From Oceanobacillus sp. CFH 90083 (GTDB lineage: Bacteria > Bacillota > Bacilli > Bacillales > Amphibacillaceae): 64,000 bases of DNA. A model generated the notes under the pieces. It saw only the letters and a program-made list of their open reading frames with translations, made no database searches and was not told the origin of the DNA. The position numbers and the translations under genes were made by a program. Below are positions 8,388 to 18,270 of the stretch, in pieces. The DNA lies in NCBI RefSeq assembly GCF_009389585.1, contig NZ_VIYG01000005.1, forward strand, positions 186,001 through 250,000, in the 5' to 3' direction. Numbering within the stretch: position 1 is the first letter of the stretch; every line of letters starts with the position of its first letter.

Positions 8388-8556
8388 CCTTAATCCCTCC
8401 CTCACCTTATTTTTATGTTGATAGAGGGACAAGTATGAATGATTTTAAGAACTGCATTGCTCATCTCTTCTATTCATAAAGAAAACTTACTTGGAAAGAG
8501 CGCAGGATTGATCACCTGCGTTGGAGGCCGGGACTGCAATCACTCTCTTAAAGTGT

Positions 8557-8590
8557 AAAAAAGAAACTGAATAAAAATCAGTTTCTTTTT
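8557..8590 (-). terminator. Intrinsic terminator after pnpA
   Basis: A 10-bp perfect stem (8561-8570 with 8578-8587) and a 7-base AT loop are followed on the minus strand by a run of T. It starts about 49 bases past the pnpA stop. The neighbouring sequence 8525-8545 contains GGGACTGCAATCAC, which resembles the end of the dispersed repeat family described elsewhere. Confidence 0.85.
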
Positions 8591-8635
8591 GTTATAGAGA
8601 TATATTTTCGTCTTTACATGGAAAAGTGGTTCTAA

Positions 8636-10750
8636 TTATGATTTGGCATCTGCTTTCTTTTCATCCTGGAGAACTGCTTTTCTGGAAAGGTTGATTCTTC
8701 CTTGACGGTCAATTTCTTTTACTTTCACCATGATTTGATCACCGATAGAAACAGCATCTTCCACTTTATTTGTGCGTTCCTCAGCAAGCTCGGAAATATG
8801 AACCAGTCCATCTTTTCCTTTGAACAGTTCCACGAATGCGCCAAATTTTTCAATACGTTTTACTGTACCGAGATACAGCTGACCAACTTCTACTTCACGC
8901 ACAAGATCTTCAATGATTTTCTTCGCTTTTTGGTTCATGTTATTATCTGTTGATGAGATAAAGACATTACCATCCTGTTCAATATCAATTTTTACACCAG
9001 TTTCATCAATAATTTGATTGATTTGTTTTCCGCTTGGTCCAATCACATCACGAATTTTATCTGGATTAATTGTCATCGTTAAGATTTTTGGTGCATATTC
9101 AGACAATTCTTCCTTAGGCTGTCCAATTGTCTCAAGCATAGAATCTAAGATGTGCATACGGCCTTTTTTGGCTTGAGTCAGTGCTTCCTCTAAAATCGCA
9201 CGGGATAAGCCATCAATTTTGATATCCATTTGCAATGCTGTAACACCTTTTTCTGTGCCGGCTACTTTAAAGTCCATGTCACCAAGCGCATCTTCCATGC
9301 CCTGGATATCAGAAAGAATCGTATAGTCATCTCCTGATTTAACCAATCCCATAGCAATACCAGCAACTGGTGCTTTAATTGGCACACCGGCATCCATCAT
9401 AGCTAAGGTACTTGCACAAATACTTGCTTGTGAGGTAGAACCATTTGATTCCAGAACCTCTGATACAAGCCGAATCGTATAAGGGAAATCTTTTTCATTT
9501 GGCACCACTTTTTCAAGAGCACGTTCTCCCAGTGCCCCATGCCCGATTTCACGACGTCCCGGTCCACGGATTGGTCCAGTCTCCCCTACACTATATTGCG
9601 GGAAATTATAATGGTGCATAAAGCGTTTTGTCTCTTCTAAATCAAGTCCGTCCAGAATCTGTACATCACCTAATGCTCCTAATGTACATACACTTAAGGC
9701 CTGTGTTTGACCACGTGTAAATAAACCGGAACCATGCGTACGCGGAAGAACATGAATACGGGAAGACAAGGGACGAATTTCATCTACTTTCCGTCCATCT
9801 GGACGTACTTTTTCTTTGGTAATCAGACGGCGTACTTCTTCTTTCACAAGCTTGTCCAATACAGATTTAACTTGTTTAATTGTAGCTTCTTCCGCCTCTT
9901 CATCCTCATATTTTTCAACAATTTCCTGCTTCACAGCATCAATTGCATCTTCACGTGCATGTTTTTCAACAACTTGAATTGCTTCAAGAAGCTTTTCTTT
10001 TGCTTCAGCTTCCACTTTCTGTACAAGTGCTTCATCTATCTCGGAAACAACAACCTCAAATTTTTCTTTACCGAACACTTGGATAATTTCTTCCTGGAAG
10101 GCAACTAGGCGCTTGATTTCTTCATGTCCAAACATAATTGCCTCAAGCATCACATCTTCCGGCACCTCATCCGCACCAGCCTCTACCATGTTAATCGCAT
10201 CTTTGGTTCCGGCAACGGTTAAGTCAATATCGCTCTTTGCTTCCTGTTCAATCGTAGGGTTAATAATTAACTCCCCATCCACACGACCGACATGAACACC
10301 TGCAATCGGCTGTTCAAAAGGAATATCAGAAATACCTAAAGCAATGGATGAACCAATCATTGCAGCAATTTCTGACGAACAATCCTGATCCACACTCATT
10401 ACTGTGCTGATTACTTGTACCTCATTACGAAAGCCATCAGGGAATAATGGACGAATCGGGCGGTCAATCAGCCGGGAAGACAGGATTGCTTTCTCGCTCG
10501 GACGTCCTTCACGTTTAATAAATCCTCCTGGAATCTTCCCTACCGCATATAATCTTTCTTCATAGTTTACTGTTAATGGAAAGAATGGTAAATCTTTCGG
10601 CTCTTTGGAAGCTGTTGCTACAGATAGTACAGAAGTGTCTCCATAATGAATCATGCAGGCACCGTTTGCTTGTTTTGCCAGCTCCCCTACTTCAACAGTA
10701 AATTTCTTTCCTGAAATCTCCGTAGAGAATAGCTTTTTTTCATCTGCCAT
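8636..10750 (-). CDS. pnpA: Polyribonucleotide nucleotidyltransferase (PNPase)
   Basis: A 3'-5' phosphorolytic exoribonuclease, a major mRNA decay enzyme. The 704 residues (B. subtilis 705) show two RNase PH domains: the first with [13 protein letters not shown] and [12 protein letters not shown], the second with [12 protein letters not shown] and the Asp-rich [20 protein letters not shown] domain ([15 protein letters not shown], about residues 560-575) and an S1 domain ([17 protein letters not shown] to the C-terminus) complete it. I start at the ATG at 10750; a TTG 21 bases upstream in the same frame is an alternative. It has its own promoter about 110 bases upstream, after the rpsO terminator. 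Confidence 0.97.
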   Translation of the reverse strand: MADEKKLFSTEISGKKFTVEVGELAKQANGACMIHYGDTSVLSVATASKEPKDLPFFPLTVNYEERLYAVGKIPGGFIKREGRPSEKAILSSRLIDRPIRPLFPDGFRNEVQVISTVMSVDQDCSSEIAAMIGSSIALGISDIPFEQPIAGVHVGRVDGELIINPTIEQEAKSDIDLTVAGTKDAINMVEAGADEVPEDVMLEAIMFGHEEIKRLVAFQEEIIQVFGKEKFEVVVSEIDEALVQKVEAEAKEKLLEAIQVVEKHAREDAIDAVKQEIVEKYEDEEAEEATIKQVKSVLDKLVKEEVRRLITKEKVRPDGRKVDEIRPLSSRIHVLPRTHGSGLFTRGQTQALSVCTLGALGDVQILDGLDLEETKRFMHHYNFPQYSVGETGPIRGPGRREIGHGALGERALEKVVPNEKDFPYTIRLVSEVLESNGSTSQASICASTLAMMDAGVPIKAPVAGIAMGLVKSGDDYTILSDIQGMEDALGDMDFKVAGTEKGVTALQMDIKIDGLSRAILEEALTQAKKGRMHILDSMLETIGQPKEELSEYAPKILTMTINPDKIRDVIGPSGKQINQIIDETGVKIDIEQDGNVFISSTDNNMNQKAKKIIEDLVREVEVGQLYLGTVKRIEKFGAFVELFKGKDGLVHISELAEERTNKVEDAVSIGDQIMVKVKEIDRQGRINLSRKAVLQDEKKADAKS

Positions 10751-10859
10751 TAGTTTTGTTGCTCCTTTCAAGGCTACAGCAATTTAAATATATATGTAGC
10801 ACTTCATCTAGTACAAATTTTCTTCTATTTATATTATTTACAAAAGAATCTCTTTTTAT

Positions 10860-10888
10860 AGAATAAACGATAGCCTGTCAGGAATCAA
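10860..10888 (-). promoter_or_regulatory. Sigma-A-type promoter for pnpA
   Basis: On the minus strand TTGATT (10888-10883), 17 bases, TATTCT (10865-10860). It lies between the rpsO terminator and the pnpA start and leaves a leader of about 100 bases. The two hexamers are identical to those of the rpsO promoter upstream. Confidence 0.7.
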
Positions 10889-10954
10889 TTCCTACCTTTT
10901 TTAAAGGAGAAAATAAAGACCTCATCCATTGGTGGCTACTTTTTTACATAAAAG

Positions 10955-10980
10955 AAAAAGCAGGATTGCTCCTGCTTTTT
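10955..10980 (-). terminator. Intrinsic terminator after rpsO
   Basis: A perfect 10-bp stem (10956-10965 with 10970-10979) with a 4-base loop is followed by T-rich sequence on the minus strand. It is 6 bases beyond the rpsO stop and separates rpsO from the pnpA promoter; some read-through into pnpA is likely. Confidence 0.9.
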
Positions 10981-10986
10981 GCGCTA

Positions 10987-11256
10987 TTAACGACGTAAAC
11001 CAAGTTTTTTGATTAATTCACGATAACGGGTAACATCTTTATTACGTAGATAAGTTAATAGGTTACGGCGTTTACCTACCATTTTCAAAAGACCTCGGCG
11101 TGAATGGTGGTCTTTTTTGTGTGTACGTAAATGTTCGTTCAATGCAGTGATTTCTGCAGTCAGGACAGCGATTTGAACCTCTGGAGATCCAGTATCTGTG
11201 TCGTGAACCTTGTACTCATTAATAATTTCGTTTTTACGTTCTTGTGTAATTGCCAT
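10987..11256 (-). CDS. rpsO: 30S ribosomal protein S15
   Basis: An 89-residue primary-binding protein of the 30S platform, contacting 16S rRNA helices 20-22. The family signature is clear: [31 protein letters not shown] and [10 protein letters not shown]. The ATG at 11256 has GGAGGTG close upstream; the open frame extends further but that part is the mRNA leader. It has its own promoter and a leader of about 85 bases. S15 is known to autoregulate rpsO through leader RNA in related bacilli, and the leader here is long enough for that, but I have not folded it. Confidence 0.98.
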   Translation of the reverse strand: MAITQERKNEIINEYKVHDTDTGSPEVQIAVLTAEITALNEHLRTHKKDHHSRRGLLKMVGKRRNLLTYLRNKDVTRYRELIKKLGLRR

Positions 11257-11345
11257 GATGGCACCTCCAAAATAATATTTGTTATCCCCAATCCCCTCGC
11301 ATACGTCGGAGTTACGTGATGCCAAGCGATGGTTGTACAAATATA

Positions 11346-11374
11346 AGAATAGCGTTTTTGAAGAGAAAAATCAA
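11346..11374 (-). promoter_or_regulatory. Sigma-A-type promoter for rpsO
   Basis: On the minus strand TTGATT (11374-11369), 17 bases, TATTCT (11351-11346). It lies just past the ribF stop and predicts a leader of about 85 bases before rpsO. It is the same hexamer pair and spacing as at pnpA. Confidence 0.75.
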
Positions 11375-11382
11375 GTATAAGT

Positions 11383-12324
11383 TTACCTATTTGCTACATA
11401 AGCTCTAATTTCTTTCTCATCGTGCTGCATTCTTTCAATCAAAGCTTCCTTCGAATCAAATTTAATTTCTTCTCTTGTGTAAGACAGCCATTCTATCGTT
11501 AATTCTTCACCATATAAATTACCGTCAAAGTCAAATAGATATACTTCCACAGACAGATCTTCCATATCTTCTGTAAATGTCGGGTTAGTTCCGATATTCG
11601 CCATACCGCCATATATTTTATCCTTGTGACGAACGCGAGTCGCATATACCCCCTGTTTGGGCAATAAAGCGTCATTGGATATCGACAGATTAGCAGTTGG
11701 ATAACCGAGCTCACGTCCGCGACGTGCTCCTTTTACGACCAATCCGCTAGTTGCAAAGGGTCTTCCTAACAGCTGCTCTGCCTGTTCCATATTTCCTGAC
11801 GCCAACGCTGCTCTAATTCGGGTGGAGCTGACCTTTTCTTCATCTAACGTAATTTTTCCAATCGTTTCCCAGGTAAACAGATCTCTTGCATAATCCTGCA
11901 TATCAGCCATTTTCCCCTGTCCTTTATAGCCAAAAGAATAATCAAAGCCTGCTACAAGATGTTTAATATTCAGCCCAATAATAAAATGGTCAATAAATTC
12001 TTGCGGATGAAGCTTCGACAGTTCCTGATTGAACTGAATAATGTACAGACGGTCTACTTGCAAGCTCTCCAGTATTGCTTTTTTTTCAGAAGATATGGTT
12101 ATGTACTTAACATGCTGCACATCTTTTCTTAACACGACCGATGGATGTGGAAAAAAAGTAATAACAGCACTTTCCATATTATCTTGCTTCGCTTTATCTA
12201 CTGCCTCCTGAATGACTTTTTGATGCCCTTTATGAATACCATCAAAAAAGCCGATAGCACTGACTGTTTCCGGTAAATCCTCCCTATGTAACGTATGCGG
12301 ATAGGATAATTCAATTGTTTTCAC
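11383..12324 (-). CDS. ribF: Bifunctional riboflavin kinase / FAD synthetase
   Basis: Converts riboflavin to FMN and FMN to FAD. The 313 residues (B. subtilis RibC 316) have an N-terminal FAD synthetase domain with the nucleotidyltransferase signature GFFDGIHKGHQ (about residues 26-36) and SSTRIR. The C-terminal flavokinase domain carries GYPTANL (about residues 206-212) and NIGTNPTF. The start is GTG at 12324, with AGGTG upstream. It follows truB by 25 bases, the usual truB-ribF pair, and precedes the rpsO promoter. Confidence 0.95.
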   Translation of the reverse strand: MKTIELSYPHTLHREDLPETVSAIGFFDGIHKGHQKVIQEAVDKAKQDNMESAVITFFPHPSVVLRKDVQHVKYITISSEKKAILESLQVDRLYIIQFNQELSKLHPQEFIDHFIIGLNIKHLVAGFDYSFGYKGQGKMADMQDYARDLFTWETIGKITLDEEKVSSTRIRAALASGNMEQAEQLLGRPFATSGLVVKGARRGRELGYPTANLSISNDALLPKQGVYATRVRHKDKIYGGMANIGTNPTFTEDMEDLSVEVYLFDFDGNLYGEELTIEWLSYTREEIKFDSKEALIERMQHDEKEIRAYVANR

Positions 12325-12349
12325 CCTGCTACACCTGCACTTTCTTTCG

Positions 12350-13237
12350 TTAGAATACCCTCAATGGTTTAACTTGATCTGGTTTTTCTGGATGCTTTCT
12401 GTAGATAGCTAACACTTCTTCTTTATTGGTAAATACAAATGGATCATTTGTCAGCGGGGCATCTGTCATAGCTAATTTCTGACCATTTTTTATCCGAGTC
12501 TTTAATGCTTCATCTACTTCTTGCTGCACTAAATGACTTAACCCTTCCGAGATTGGACTTAGTAGCTGCTCCTGTTCATTCTTTGCAGCCGCCTCTTCTA
12601 TCATAGCAAAAGTAACCGTATTTTTCTTGGAAAAACTACCGGTTTTTATCCGTTCCAACTGAAGCATATGCGCCGGGTAACCTAATTTCTCTCCTATATC
12701 CACACATAATGTTCTGATATAGGTTCCCTTTGAACATTCTACATAGATATCAAAGGATTTTTTTTCTTCATCTATCCCCAGCAGCTGAATATCATGAATA
12801 AAAACTTCCCTGACTGGCCTCTCCACTGCTTCATTTGCTCTTGCATATTCATAAAGCTTTTTTCCGTTTACTTTTACAGCAGAATACATGGGCGGAATTT
12901 GCGTAATCATTCCTTGAAATTTTTCTAAAACAGCTTCTATTTCTGCTTTTTCAGGCATACGAGCAACTTCTTTTTCCTCGATAACATTTCCTGTTGCATC
13001 TTCTGTTTCCGTGGATGCTCCTAATGCAACCGTACCAAGATAGACTTTTTTCGTATCCGTAAGAAACGGAACAATTTTCGTGGCATTGCCAATACAAATA
13101 GGCAAAACTCCCTCAACCTCCGGATCTAACGTCCCTGTATGCCCTACTTTTTTCGTATTAAAATAGCGGCGGCATTTAGCCACGCAATCAAAAGAAGTCA
13201 TTCCTTTTGGCTTCCAAAGCGGCAGGATACCATTCAT
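12350..13237 (-). CDS. truB: tRNA pseudouridine-55 synthase
   Basis: Makes pseudouridine 55 in the T-loop of tRNAs. The 295-residue protein begins GILPLWKPKGMTSFD and has the catalytic Asp in GHTGTLDPEVEG (about residue 40). It then shows PPMYSAVKVNGKKLYEYAR, the KGTYIRTL motif and a C-terminal TruB/PUA-like tail. I prefer the ATG at 13237; an in-frame TTG at 13243 lies about 8 bases after an AAAGGA site and is possible. A terminator separates it from rbfA, so truB-ribF probably has its own promoter in 13245-13370, though I see no convincing one. Confidence 0.95.
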   Translation of the reverse strand: MNGILPLWKPKGMTSFDCVAKCRRYFNTKKVGHTGTLDPEVEGVLPICIGNATKIVPFLTDTKKVYLGTVALGASTETEDATGNVIEEKEVARMPEKAEIEAVLEKFQGMITQIPPMYSAVKVNGKKLYEYARANEAVERPVREVFIHDIQLLGIDEEKKSFDIYVECSKGTYIRTLCVDIGEKLGYPAHMLQLERIKTGSFSKKNTVTFAMIEEAAAKNEQEQLLSPISEGLSHLVQQEVDEALKTRIKNGQKLAMTDAPLTNDPFVFTNKEEVLAIYRKHPEKPDQVKPLRVF

Positions 13238-13370
13238 CGTCAAACACCGTCCTTTCTTCTATGGAATTCATTTTTATAAGCTTGTTTGCATTCTTTTCTT
13301 TATGTAGTTATAGACTTAAGAAAAGCACTTAGTCTTTAAAACCTTAGTCTCTTTTTATACTTATTCTTAT

Positions 13371-13411
13371 AAAAAACTGATCCCTGCCTGGAAGCAGAAG
13401 GATCAGTTTTT
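13371..13411 (-). terminator. Intrinsic terminator after rbfA
   Basis: A 12-bp perfect stem (13372-13383 with 13400-13411) encloses a further small stem; T-rich flanks lie on both sides. It begins 5 bases after the rbfA stop and ends the rimP-nusA-infB-rbfA transcript. The rest of 13244-13370 contains only a 10-base direct repeat and no gene. Confidence 0.9.
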
Positions 13412-13416
13412 CAAAA

Positions 13417-13758
13417 TTACTTATTTAGATCTCTTAAAATAGAGTCTATTCGGTTACCTTGCTCAAATGCTTCGTCAAATTCGAAGGTAAGTTCAGGCGT
13501 TTTGCGCAAACGAATTCGCTTGCCAATTTCGGAACGGATGAATCCTTTTGCTTTTGCAAGCCCTAATAAGGTTTCCTGCTTTTTCTTCTCATCGCCTAAT
13601 ACCGAAATAAAAACTTTTGCCTGCTGCAAATCACCGGTTACCTCAACATCCGTAACCGTTACAAAACCAACACGGGGATCTTTAATTTTTCTGGATAAAA
13701 TATCACCCAGCTCTTTTTTCATTTGTTCTGCAACCCGATGAGCTCTCAATTCAGACAT
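13417..13758 (-). CDS. rbfA: 30S ribosome-binding factor A
   Basis: A cold-shock ribosome assembly factor that acts on the 5' end of 16S rRNA in late 30S maturation. It is 113 residues with a KH-like fold: [19 protein letters not shown] at the N-terminus, [14 protein letters not shown] in the first strand pair, and [17 protein letters not shown] near the C-terminus. Length and order after ylxP match B. subtilis. The ATG at 13758 has GAGGTGA upstream. Confidence 0.96.
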   Translation of the reverse strand: MSELRAHRVAEQMKKELGDILSRKIKDPRVGFVTVTDVEVTGDLQQAKVFISVLGDEKKKQETLLGLAKAKGFIRSEIGKRIRLRKTPELTFEFDEAFEQGNRIDSILRDLNK

Positions 13759-13808
13759 TTATCTCACCTCACATAGCTCTATGCATTTTCGTTATAGTAC
13801 ATGTCCTT

Positions 13809-14087
13809 TTATAATCGTTCTATATTTGTTATTGTTCTCTCTAATTCAGAAAAAGAATCAATTGTATTTAATGCTTGTTGTATCACTTTTTCAGCATGCA
13901 CATAATCGGTGGAAATGATAACAATCCCCAATTTGGTCCGTTGCCACATATCATGAAATCCGAGCTCTGTGACAGAAACATTAAAAGACTGGCGCAGCCT
14001 ATGAATAACCCGTTTCAAAACGGAGCGTTTGGCCTTTAATGAGTTTCCTTCATACAACATACATTCTACTTCTGCATAGAGAATCAT
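13809..14087 (-). CDS. ylxP: YlxP, DUF503 family
   Basis: A 92-residue DUF503 protein; the fold is ferredoxin-like and the function is not firmly established, though its constant place between infB and rbfA suggests a link to translation or 30S assembly. Family marks visible here are the [20 protein letters not shown] stretch near residue 15 and [12 protein letters not shown]. Its ATG overlaps the infB stop by 4 bases, so it is translationally coupled to infB. Confidence 0.93.
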   Translation of the reverse strand: MILYAEVECMLYEGNSLKAKRSVLKRVIHRLRQSFNVSVTELGFHDMWQRTKLGIVIISTDYVHAEKVIQQALNTIDSFSELERTITNIERL

Positions 14088-16183
14088 TTTCGTTCAATTT
14101 CTTCCATGACATAGGCTTCAATAATGTCGCCTTCTTTAATATCATTGAAGTTTGTTAATGTGATACCACATTCATAATTTTGCTGTACTTCTTTTACATC
14201 ATCTTTAAAGCGTTTCAGGGCGAGCAGCTCACCTTCATAGAGAACTACACCATCACGAATCAGGCGAACACTGGAATCTCTGGTAATTTTACCATCTGTT
14301 ACATAGCTTCCGGCAATAGTGCCAATGCGGGTCACTTTAAATGTTTCACGGACTTCCGCTTGACCGATAACTTTTTCTTCATATTCCGGATCAAGAAGAC
14401 CTTTCATTGCTGCTTCTATTTCTTCAATAGCGCTGTAAATAACACGATGAAGACGCATATCAATTTTTTCAGATTCTGCAGCTCTTTTCGCATTCGTATC
14501 CGGACGAACATTGAAGCCAATCACAATCGCATTCGATGCAGATGCGAGGATGATATCAGATTCTGTAATCGCTCCAACACCAGTATGAATGATTTTTACA
14601 TTAACACCTTCTACTTCTATCTTACGTAAAGAAGCGGCTAATGCTTCCACGGATCCTTGTACATCCGCTTTAACAATAATATTTAACTCTTTCATTTCGC
14701 CTTGCTTAATTTGTTCAAATAAATCATCTAAGCTGACTGTTGATTGTCCGCTGCGATTCTCAACAATCTGCTTTTGTTGACGTGCTGAACCAATTTGACG
14801 GGCTTTTTTCTCATCAGAAAATGCAAGGAACTGGTCTCCCGCTTGAGGAACATCCTGTAATCCCGTAATTTCTACTGGAGCTGATGGACCAACCTCTGTT
14901 ACACGCTGCCCGATATCATTTACCATTGCACGTACTTTTCCGTATGTGCTTCCAACAACAAGCGGATCTCCGACGCGCAGGGTTCCATTCTGTACAAGCA
15001 GTGTTGCCACAGAGCCTCTGCCTTTATCCAATTGTGCGTCAATCACTGTACCGAAAGCTCTCGCCTCCGGGTTTGCTTTTAATTCTTCCACTTCTGCAAC
15101 TAATAAAATCATTTCCAGAAGGTCATCGATACCTTCTCCCTTAATCGCAGAAAGGTTTACAAAGATTGTACTTCCGCCCCAATCCTCAGGAATTAATTCA
15201 TGCTCCGTTAATTCCTGCATCACGCGGTCTGGATTTGCACCTTCTTTATCCATTTTATTAACTGCTACAATAATTGGTACTTCTGCAGCCTTTGCGTGGT
15301 TAATTGCTTCTACCGTTTGCGGCATAACACCATCATCAGCAGCAACAACTAAAATAGCAATATCCGTTACTTGTGCACCACGGGACCGCATGCTGGTAAA
15401 TGCTGCGTGGCCCGGTGTATCTAAGAACGTAATTTTCTTTCCATTGTTTTCCACCTGATATGCACCGATATGCTGTGTAATACCGCCGGCCTCTCCTGCT
15501 GTAACCTTGGTATGACGAATCGCATCTAATAAGGTTGTTTTCCCATGGTCAACGTGTCCCATAATCGTAACAACAGCAGGACGCTCCTGTAATTTGTCGC
15601 TGTCGTCTTCTTCAATATATTTATCAAGATCTGTATCTTCTAAAATAATTTCTTTTTCAACCTCGACATTATATTCCTCACAGATTAATTCGACAGCATC
15701 ATCCTCCAGGTCCTGGTTTTTTGTTGCCATAACACCCATAAACATTAATTTTTTGATGATTTCCGCCGGTTCCTTATGAAGTTTTTCTGCTAAATCCTGT
15801 ACAGTTAATGTACCATGGTACGTAATTTTACTTGGAGTCTCTTTCACTAATGACTGCCCCTTTTGTGATTGATGTTGTTTACCTTTTTTAGAGGATTTTT
15901 GGTTTTTATTCTTAGGATTATCTTTCTTTGCATGTTGATTTGCATTCGATTGATTCGATGCTTTTTTATTTTTCTGCTGCTTATTCTTATTCACTGGATT
16001 GTTGTTGTTTTTATCTTGTTTTGTCTGCGGGTTAAATTTTTCATCCAATTGCTGGATCTCTTTCTCAGAAATCATAGACATATGATTGGAAACTTCCACA
16101 TTCTTGTCTTTTAAAAATTGAATAACTTCCTTACTCGCTACATTATTTTTCTTTGCATATTCATATACACGTATTTTGCTCAT
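14084..16183 (-). CDS. infB: Translation initiation factor IF-2
   Basis: The GTPase that brings initiator tRNA to the 30S subunit and promotes subunit joining. The 699 residues start with an IF2N domain ([20 protein letters not shown]), followed by a low-complexity Lys/Asn/Gln-rich linker (about residues 50-115) and a second IF2N segment. The G domain begins near residue 203 with [17 protein letters not shown] and [11 protein letters not shown]. Domains II, III and IV (C2, with [18 protein letters not shown]) complete it. The linker is shorter than in enteric IF-2. A dispersed repeat copy lies just upstream, inside the operon. Confidence 0.98.
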   Translation of the reverse strand: MSKIRVYEYAKKNNVASKEVIQFLKDKNVEVSNHMSMISEKEIQQLDEKFNPQTKQDKNNNNPVNKNKQQKNKKASNQSNANQHAKKDNPKNKNQKSSKKGKQHQSQKGQSLVKETPSKITYHGTLTVQDLAEKLHKEPAEIIKKLMFMGVMATKNQDLEDDAVELICEEYNVEVEKEIILEDTDLDKYIEEDDSDKLQERPAVVTIMGHVDHGKTTLLDAIRHTKVTAGEAGGITQHIGAYQVENNGKKITFLDTPGHAAFTSMRSRGAQVTDIAILVVAADDGVMPQTVEAINHAKAAEVPIIVAVNKMDKEGANPDRVMQELTEHELIPEDWGGSTIFVNLSAIKGEGIDDLLEMILLVAEVEELKANPEARAFGTVIDAQLDKGRGSVATLLVQNGTLRVGDPLVVGSTYGKVRAMVNDIGQRVTEVGPSAPVEITGLQDVPQAGDQFLAFSDEKKARQIGSARQQKQIVENRSGQSTVSLDDLFEQIKQGEMKELNIIVKADVQGSVEALAASLRKIEVEGVNVKIIHTGVGAITESDIILASASNAIVIGFNVRPDTNAKRAAESEKIDMRLHRVIYSAIEEIEAAMKGLLDPEYEEKVIGQAEVRETFKVTRIGTIAGSYVTDGKITRDSSVRLIRDGVVLYEGELLALKRFKDDVKEVQQNYECGITLTNFNDIKEGDIIEAYVMEEIERK

Positions 16184-16219
16184 ACGTTCACCCCCGGATT
16201 AAATTATCCAACGAACTAA

Positions 16220-16490
16220 AAGCTAAAGAGCGCCCGCTAAAAAACGTAGAGACCCTTGCGGCGCAACTGAGATAAAGGAAACATGCCCCTTTAGGGGTAT
16301 GCCGACGTTAGGCTTCAGCCTGGGTTTAGTCGGCCTTCCTTAGAGCTGATATTGACTTTCACCACAGGCATAAGTGCGACTACGCTTCTGTCTGCGCCTG
16401 TCGGCTTGCCAGTCAGCAAGTCTTCTTTATCGTAGGGCGCTCACGTGTTAGCTCACTAGTTTTTGGCGCTCAGAGCTAGACAGCTATATC
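16220..16490 (+). repeat. Dispersed structured repeat, copy A
   Basis: About 270 bp between ylxQ and infB, inside the nusA operon. It has an 8-bp perfect inverted pair, GAGCGCCC (16228-16235) and GGGCGCTC (16435-16442), and internal hairpins CCCCTTTAGGGG and GCCGAC...GTCGGC. Block 16275-16322 (48 bases) is identical to the inverted copy at 30985-31032. No coding potential; also related to 61015-61305. Confidence 0.85.
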
Positions 16491-16520
16491 CATAGCCTGG
16501 GAGTTAACTCACGAAAAAGG

Positions 16521-16829
16521 TTATACTTTCTTCGTTAATAAAGAAAGGAGTTTTTTTGCAAAGCCTGCATCTAATATTGCTATAGCTACACGCTGTTCTT
16601 TCCCAATTGCTTGCGAGATAATATCTCGATTATCGACAAATCGGTATGGAATATTGTACGAGCTACATTTATCTGAAAGTTTCTTTTTGGTTTGCGGCCC
16701 AATATCTTCAGCCAATAAAACAAGCTTTGCACGACCTTTACGAATATCCTTTATAATTGTATCTTCTCCTGTTGAGCATTTTCCAGCTCTGACAGCGAGA
16801 CCAATGATGTTTAAATAGTTAGGATTCAT
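16521..16829 (-). CDS. ylxQ: YlxQ, L7Ae-family RNA-binding protein
   Basis: A 102-residue member of the ribosomal L7Ae/L30e family (also called RplGA), which binds kink-turn RNA. Typical elements are IIGLAVRAGKCSTGED near the N-terminus, RKGRAKLVLLAEDIGPQT and ALAIAILDAGFAKKL-like C-terminal helices. B. subtilis has paralogues of this fold that bind k-turns in vitro. It starts 1 base after the ylxR stop and is followed by the repeat copy A and infB. Confidence 0.93.
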   Translation of the reverse strand: MNPNYLNIIGLAVRAGKCSTGEDTIIKDIRKGRAKLVLLAEDIGPQTKKKLSDKCSSYNIPYRFVDNRDIISQAIGKEQRVAIAILDAGFAKKLLSLLTKKV

Positions 16830-16830
16830 G

Positions 16831-17100
16831 TCATTCTCCCTCTACTAAAGCTTCTAACTCATCGTAGATTGTTGGACTTACTTCTGCGTTCAATGTTTTG
16901 TTAAGCGCACCTGTTTTCCGAGCCTGTTCGATGACAGACTTACTCTTGGAAAGGTAAGCTCCGCGACCATTTTTCTTGCCTGTTTCATCTACGAATACTT
17001 CCCCTTCCTTATTCCTGACAATGCGGATTAAGTCTTTTTTAGGTTTCATTTCATTTGTAATAACACATTTTCTTTCTGGTACTTTTTTCTTCTTAACCAA
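16831..17100 (-). CDS. ylxR: YlxR, RNA-binding protein of the nusA operon
   Basis: An 89-residue protein of the YlxR (DUF448) family, an RNA-binding fold that in recent work on B. subtilis was linked to RNase P modulation. Signature parts are PERKCVITNEMKPKKDLIRIV and the GRGAYLSKS loop. I start it at the TTG at 17100, with GGAGG 8 bases upstream; the longer frame would overlap the nusA end and adds no conserved sequence. It lies 13 bases after nusA. Confidence 0.92.
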   Translation of the reverse strand: MVKKKKVPERKCVITNEMKPKKDLIRIVRNKEGEVFVDETGKKNGRGAYLSKSKSVIEQARKTGALNKTLNAEVSPTIYDELEALVEGE

Positions 17101-17113
17101 GTGAAATACCTCC

Positions 17114-18217
17114 TTATTCAAACAAGTCTTCACTGTTGTCAGAATAAGCTTCTTCTAATTCTACATCACCCAGCAAACCCTCTGCACGTGCATCCGATTC
17201 ACTTTTAATATCGATTTTCCAGCCTGTAAGCTTCGCAGCCAGACGCGCATTCTGTCCTCTTTTCCCAATGGCAAGTGACAGCTGGTAATCCGGCACAACT
17301 ACTGTTGTTGCCTTTTCTTCTTCATCAACAAATACTTTCAATACTTTAGAAGGACTTAATGCATTCGATACGTAAACGACTGGATCCTCAGACCATTCTA
17401 CAATATCAATTTTTTCCCCTTTTAATTCTGTTACAATTGCTTGAACACGCTGTCCTTTTTGTCCTACACAGGAACCTACCGGATCAATTTCCGGGTCTGG
17501 AGCATAAACAGAAATTTTAGAGCGGTCCCCGGCTTCACGGGAAACAGATTTAATTTCAACAATACCATCATAGATTTCTGGAACTTCCATTTCAAATAGT
17601 CGTTTTAACAAGCCTGGATGGGAGCGGGAAATATAGATTTGCGGTCCCTTACTTGTATTCTCAACCTTTGTCACATAAACCTTCAATCGATCATGAATAT
17701 GGTATTCCTCTGTTGGCATCTGCTCTGCTTCTGCCAGCTTGGCTTCAATTTTCCCTAAGTTCACATAAATGAAGCGTGAATCCTTACGCTGAATAATGCC
17801 TGTCATGACATCGTCTTCTCGATCAATATATTCAGAGAAGATAACACCGCGCTCTGCCTCGCGCACCCGCTGCGTAACTACTTGCTTAGCAGCCTGTGCA
17901 GCAATACGTCCAAAATCTTTCGGAGTTACTTCTACTTCAATAATATCATCTGCTTCATAATTTGGATTAATACTTTTCGCTTCATCAAGAGATATTTCAA
18001 GCTGTGCGTCTTCTACATTTTCGACAATTGTTTTTCTTGCATAAACAGCCATCTTTCCAGTGGTCTCATTTAACTCTACCCGAACATTCGATGCAGATTT
18101 AAAATTCTTTTTATAAGCAGAAATAAGCGCTGCTTCCAAAGCCTCCATCAAAATATCCTTATCTATCCCTTTTTCTTTTGCTAAATGATCAATCGCATCA
18201 AACAACTGCGTGCTCAC
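17114..18217 (-). CDS. nusA: Transcription termination/antitermination factor NusA
   Basis: Binds RNA polymerase and nascent RNA, enhancing pausing and intrinsic termination. The 367 residues comprise the N-terminal RNAP-binding domain ([18 protein letters not shown]), an S1 domain (about residues 132-200, [20 protein letters not shown]) and two KH domains ([16 protein letters not shown] and [19 protein letters not shown]). There is no C-terminal acidic repeat, as usual in Firmicutes. I chose the GTG at 18217, with GGGGG about 10 bases upstream; B. subtilis NusA is 371 residues. It follows rimP by 53 bases. Confidence 0.96.
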   Translation of the reverse strand: MSTQLFDAIDHLAKEKGIDKDILMEALEAALISAYKKNFKSASNVRVELNETTGKMAVYARKTIVENVEDAQLEISLDEAKSINPNYEADDIIEVEVTPKDFGRIAAQAAKQVVTQRVREAERGVIFSEYIDREDDVMTGIIQRKDSRFIYVNLGKIEAKLAEAEQMPTEEYHIHDRLKVYVTKVENTSKGPQIYISRSHPGLLKRLFEMEVPEIYDGIVEIKSVSREAGDRSKISVYAPDPEIDPVGSCVGQKGQRVQAIVTELKGEKIDIVEWSEDPVVYVSNALSPSKVLKVFVDEEEKATTVVVPDYQLSLAIGKRGQNARLAAKLTGWKIDIKSESDARAEGLLGDVELEEAYSDNSEDLFE

Positions 18218-18270
18218 TTTTTCTTTTCCCCCTTTTAAATGATGTTTACTTTTAATACTTCCTCTTTTCA

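Noticed and set aside
14946-15458. 170-codon plus-strand open frame inside infB
   Set aside because: Lies opposite the IF-2 G domain; no ribosome site or family match.
15869-16114. Tandem low-complexity Lys/Asn/Gln region as a repeat element
   Set aside because: It is the normal unstructured linker of IF-2, in frame and expected for the family.
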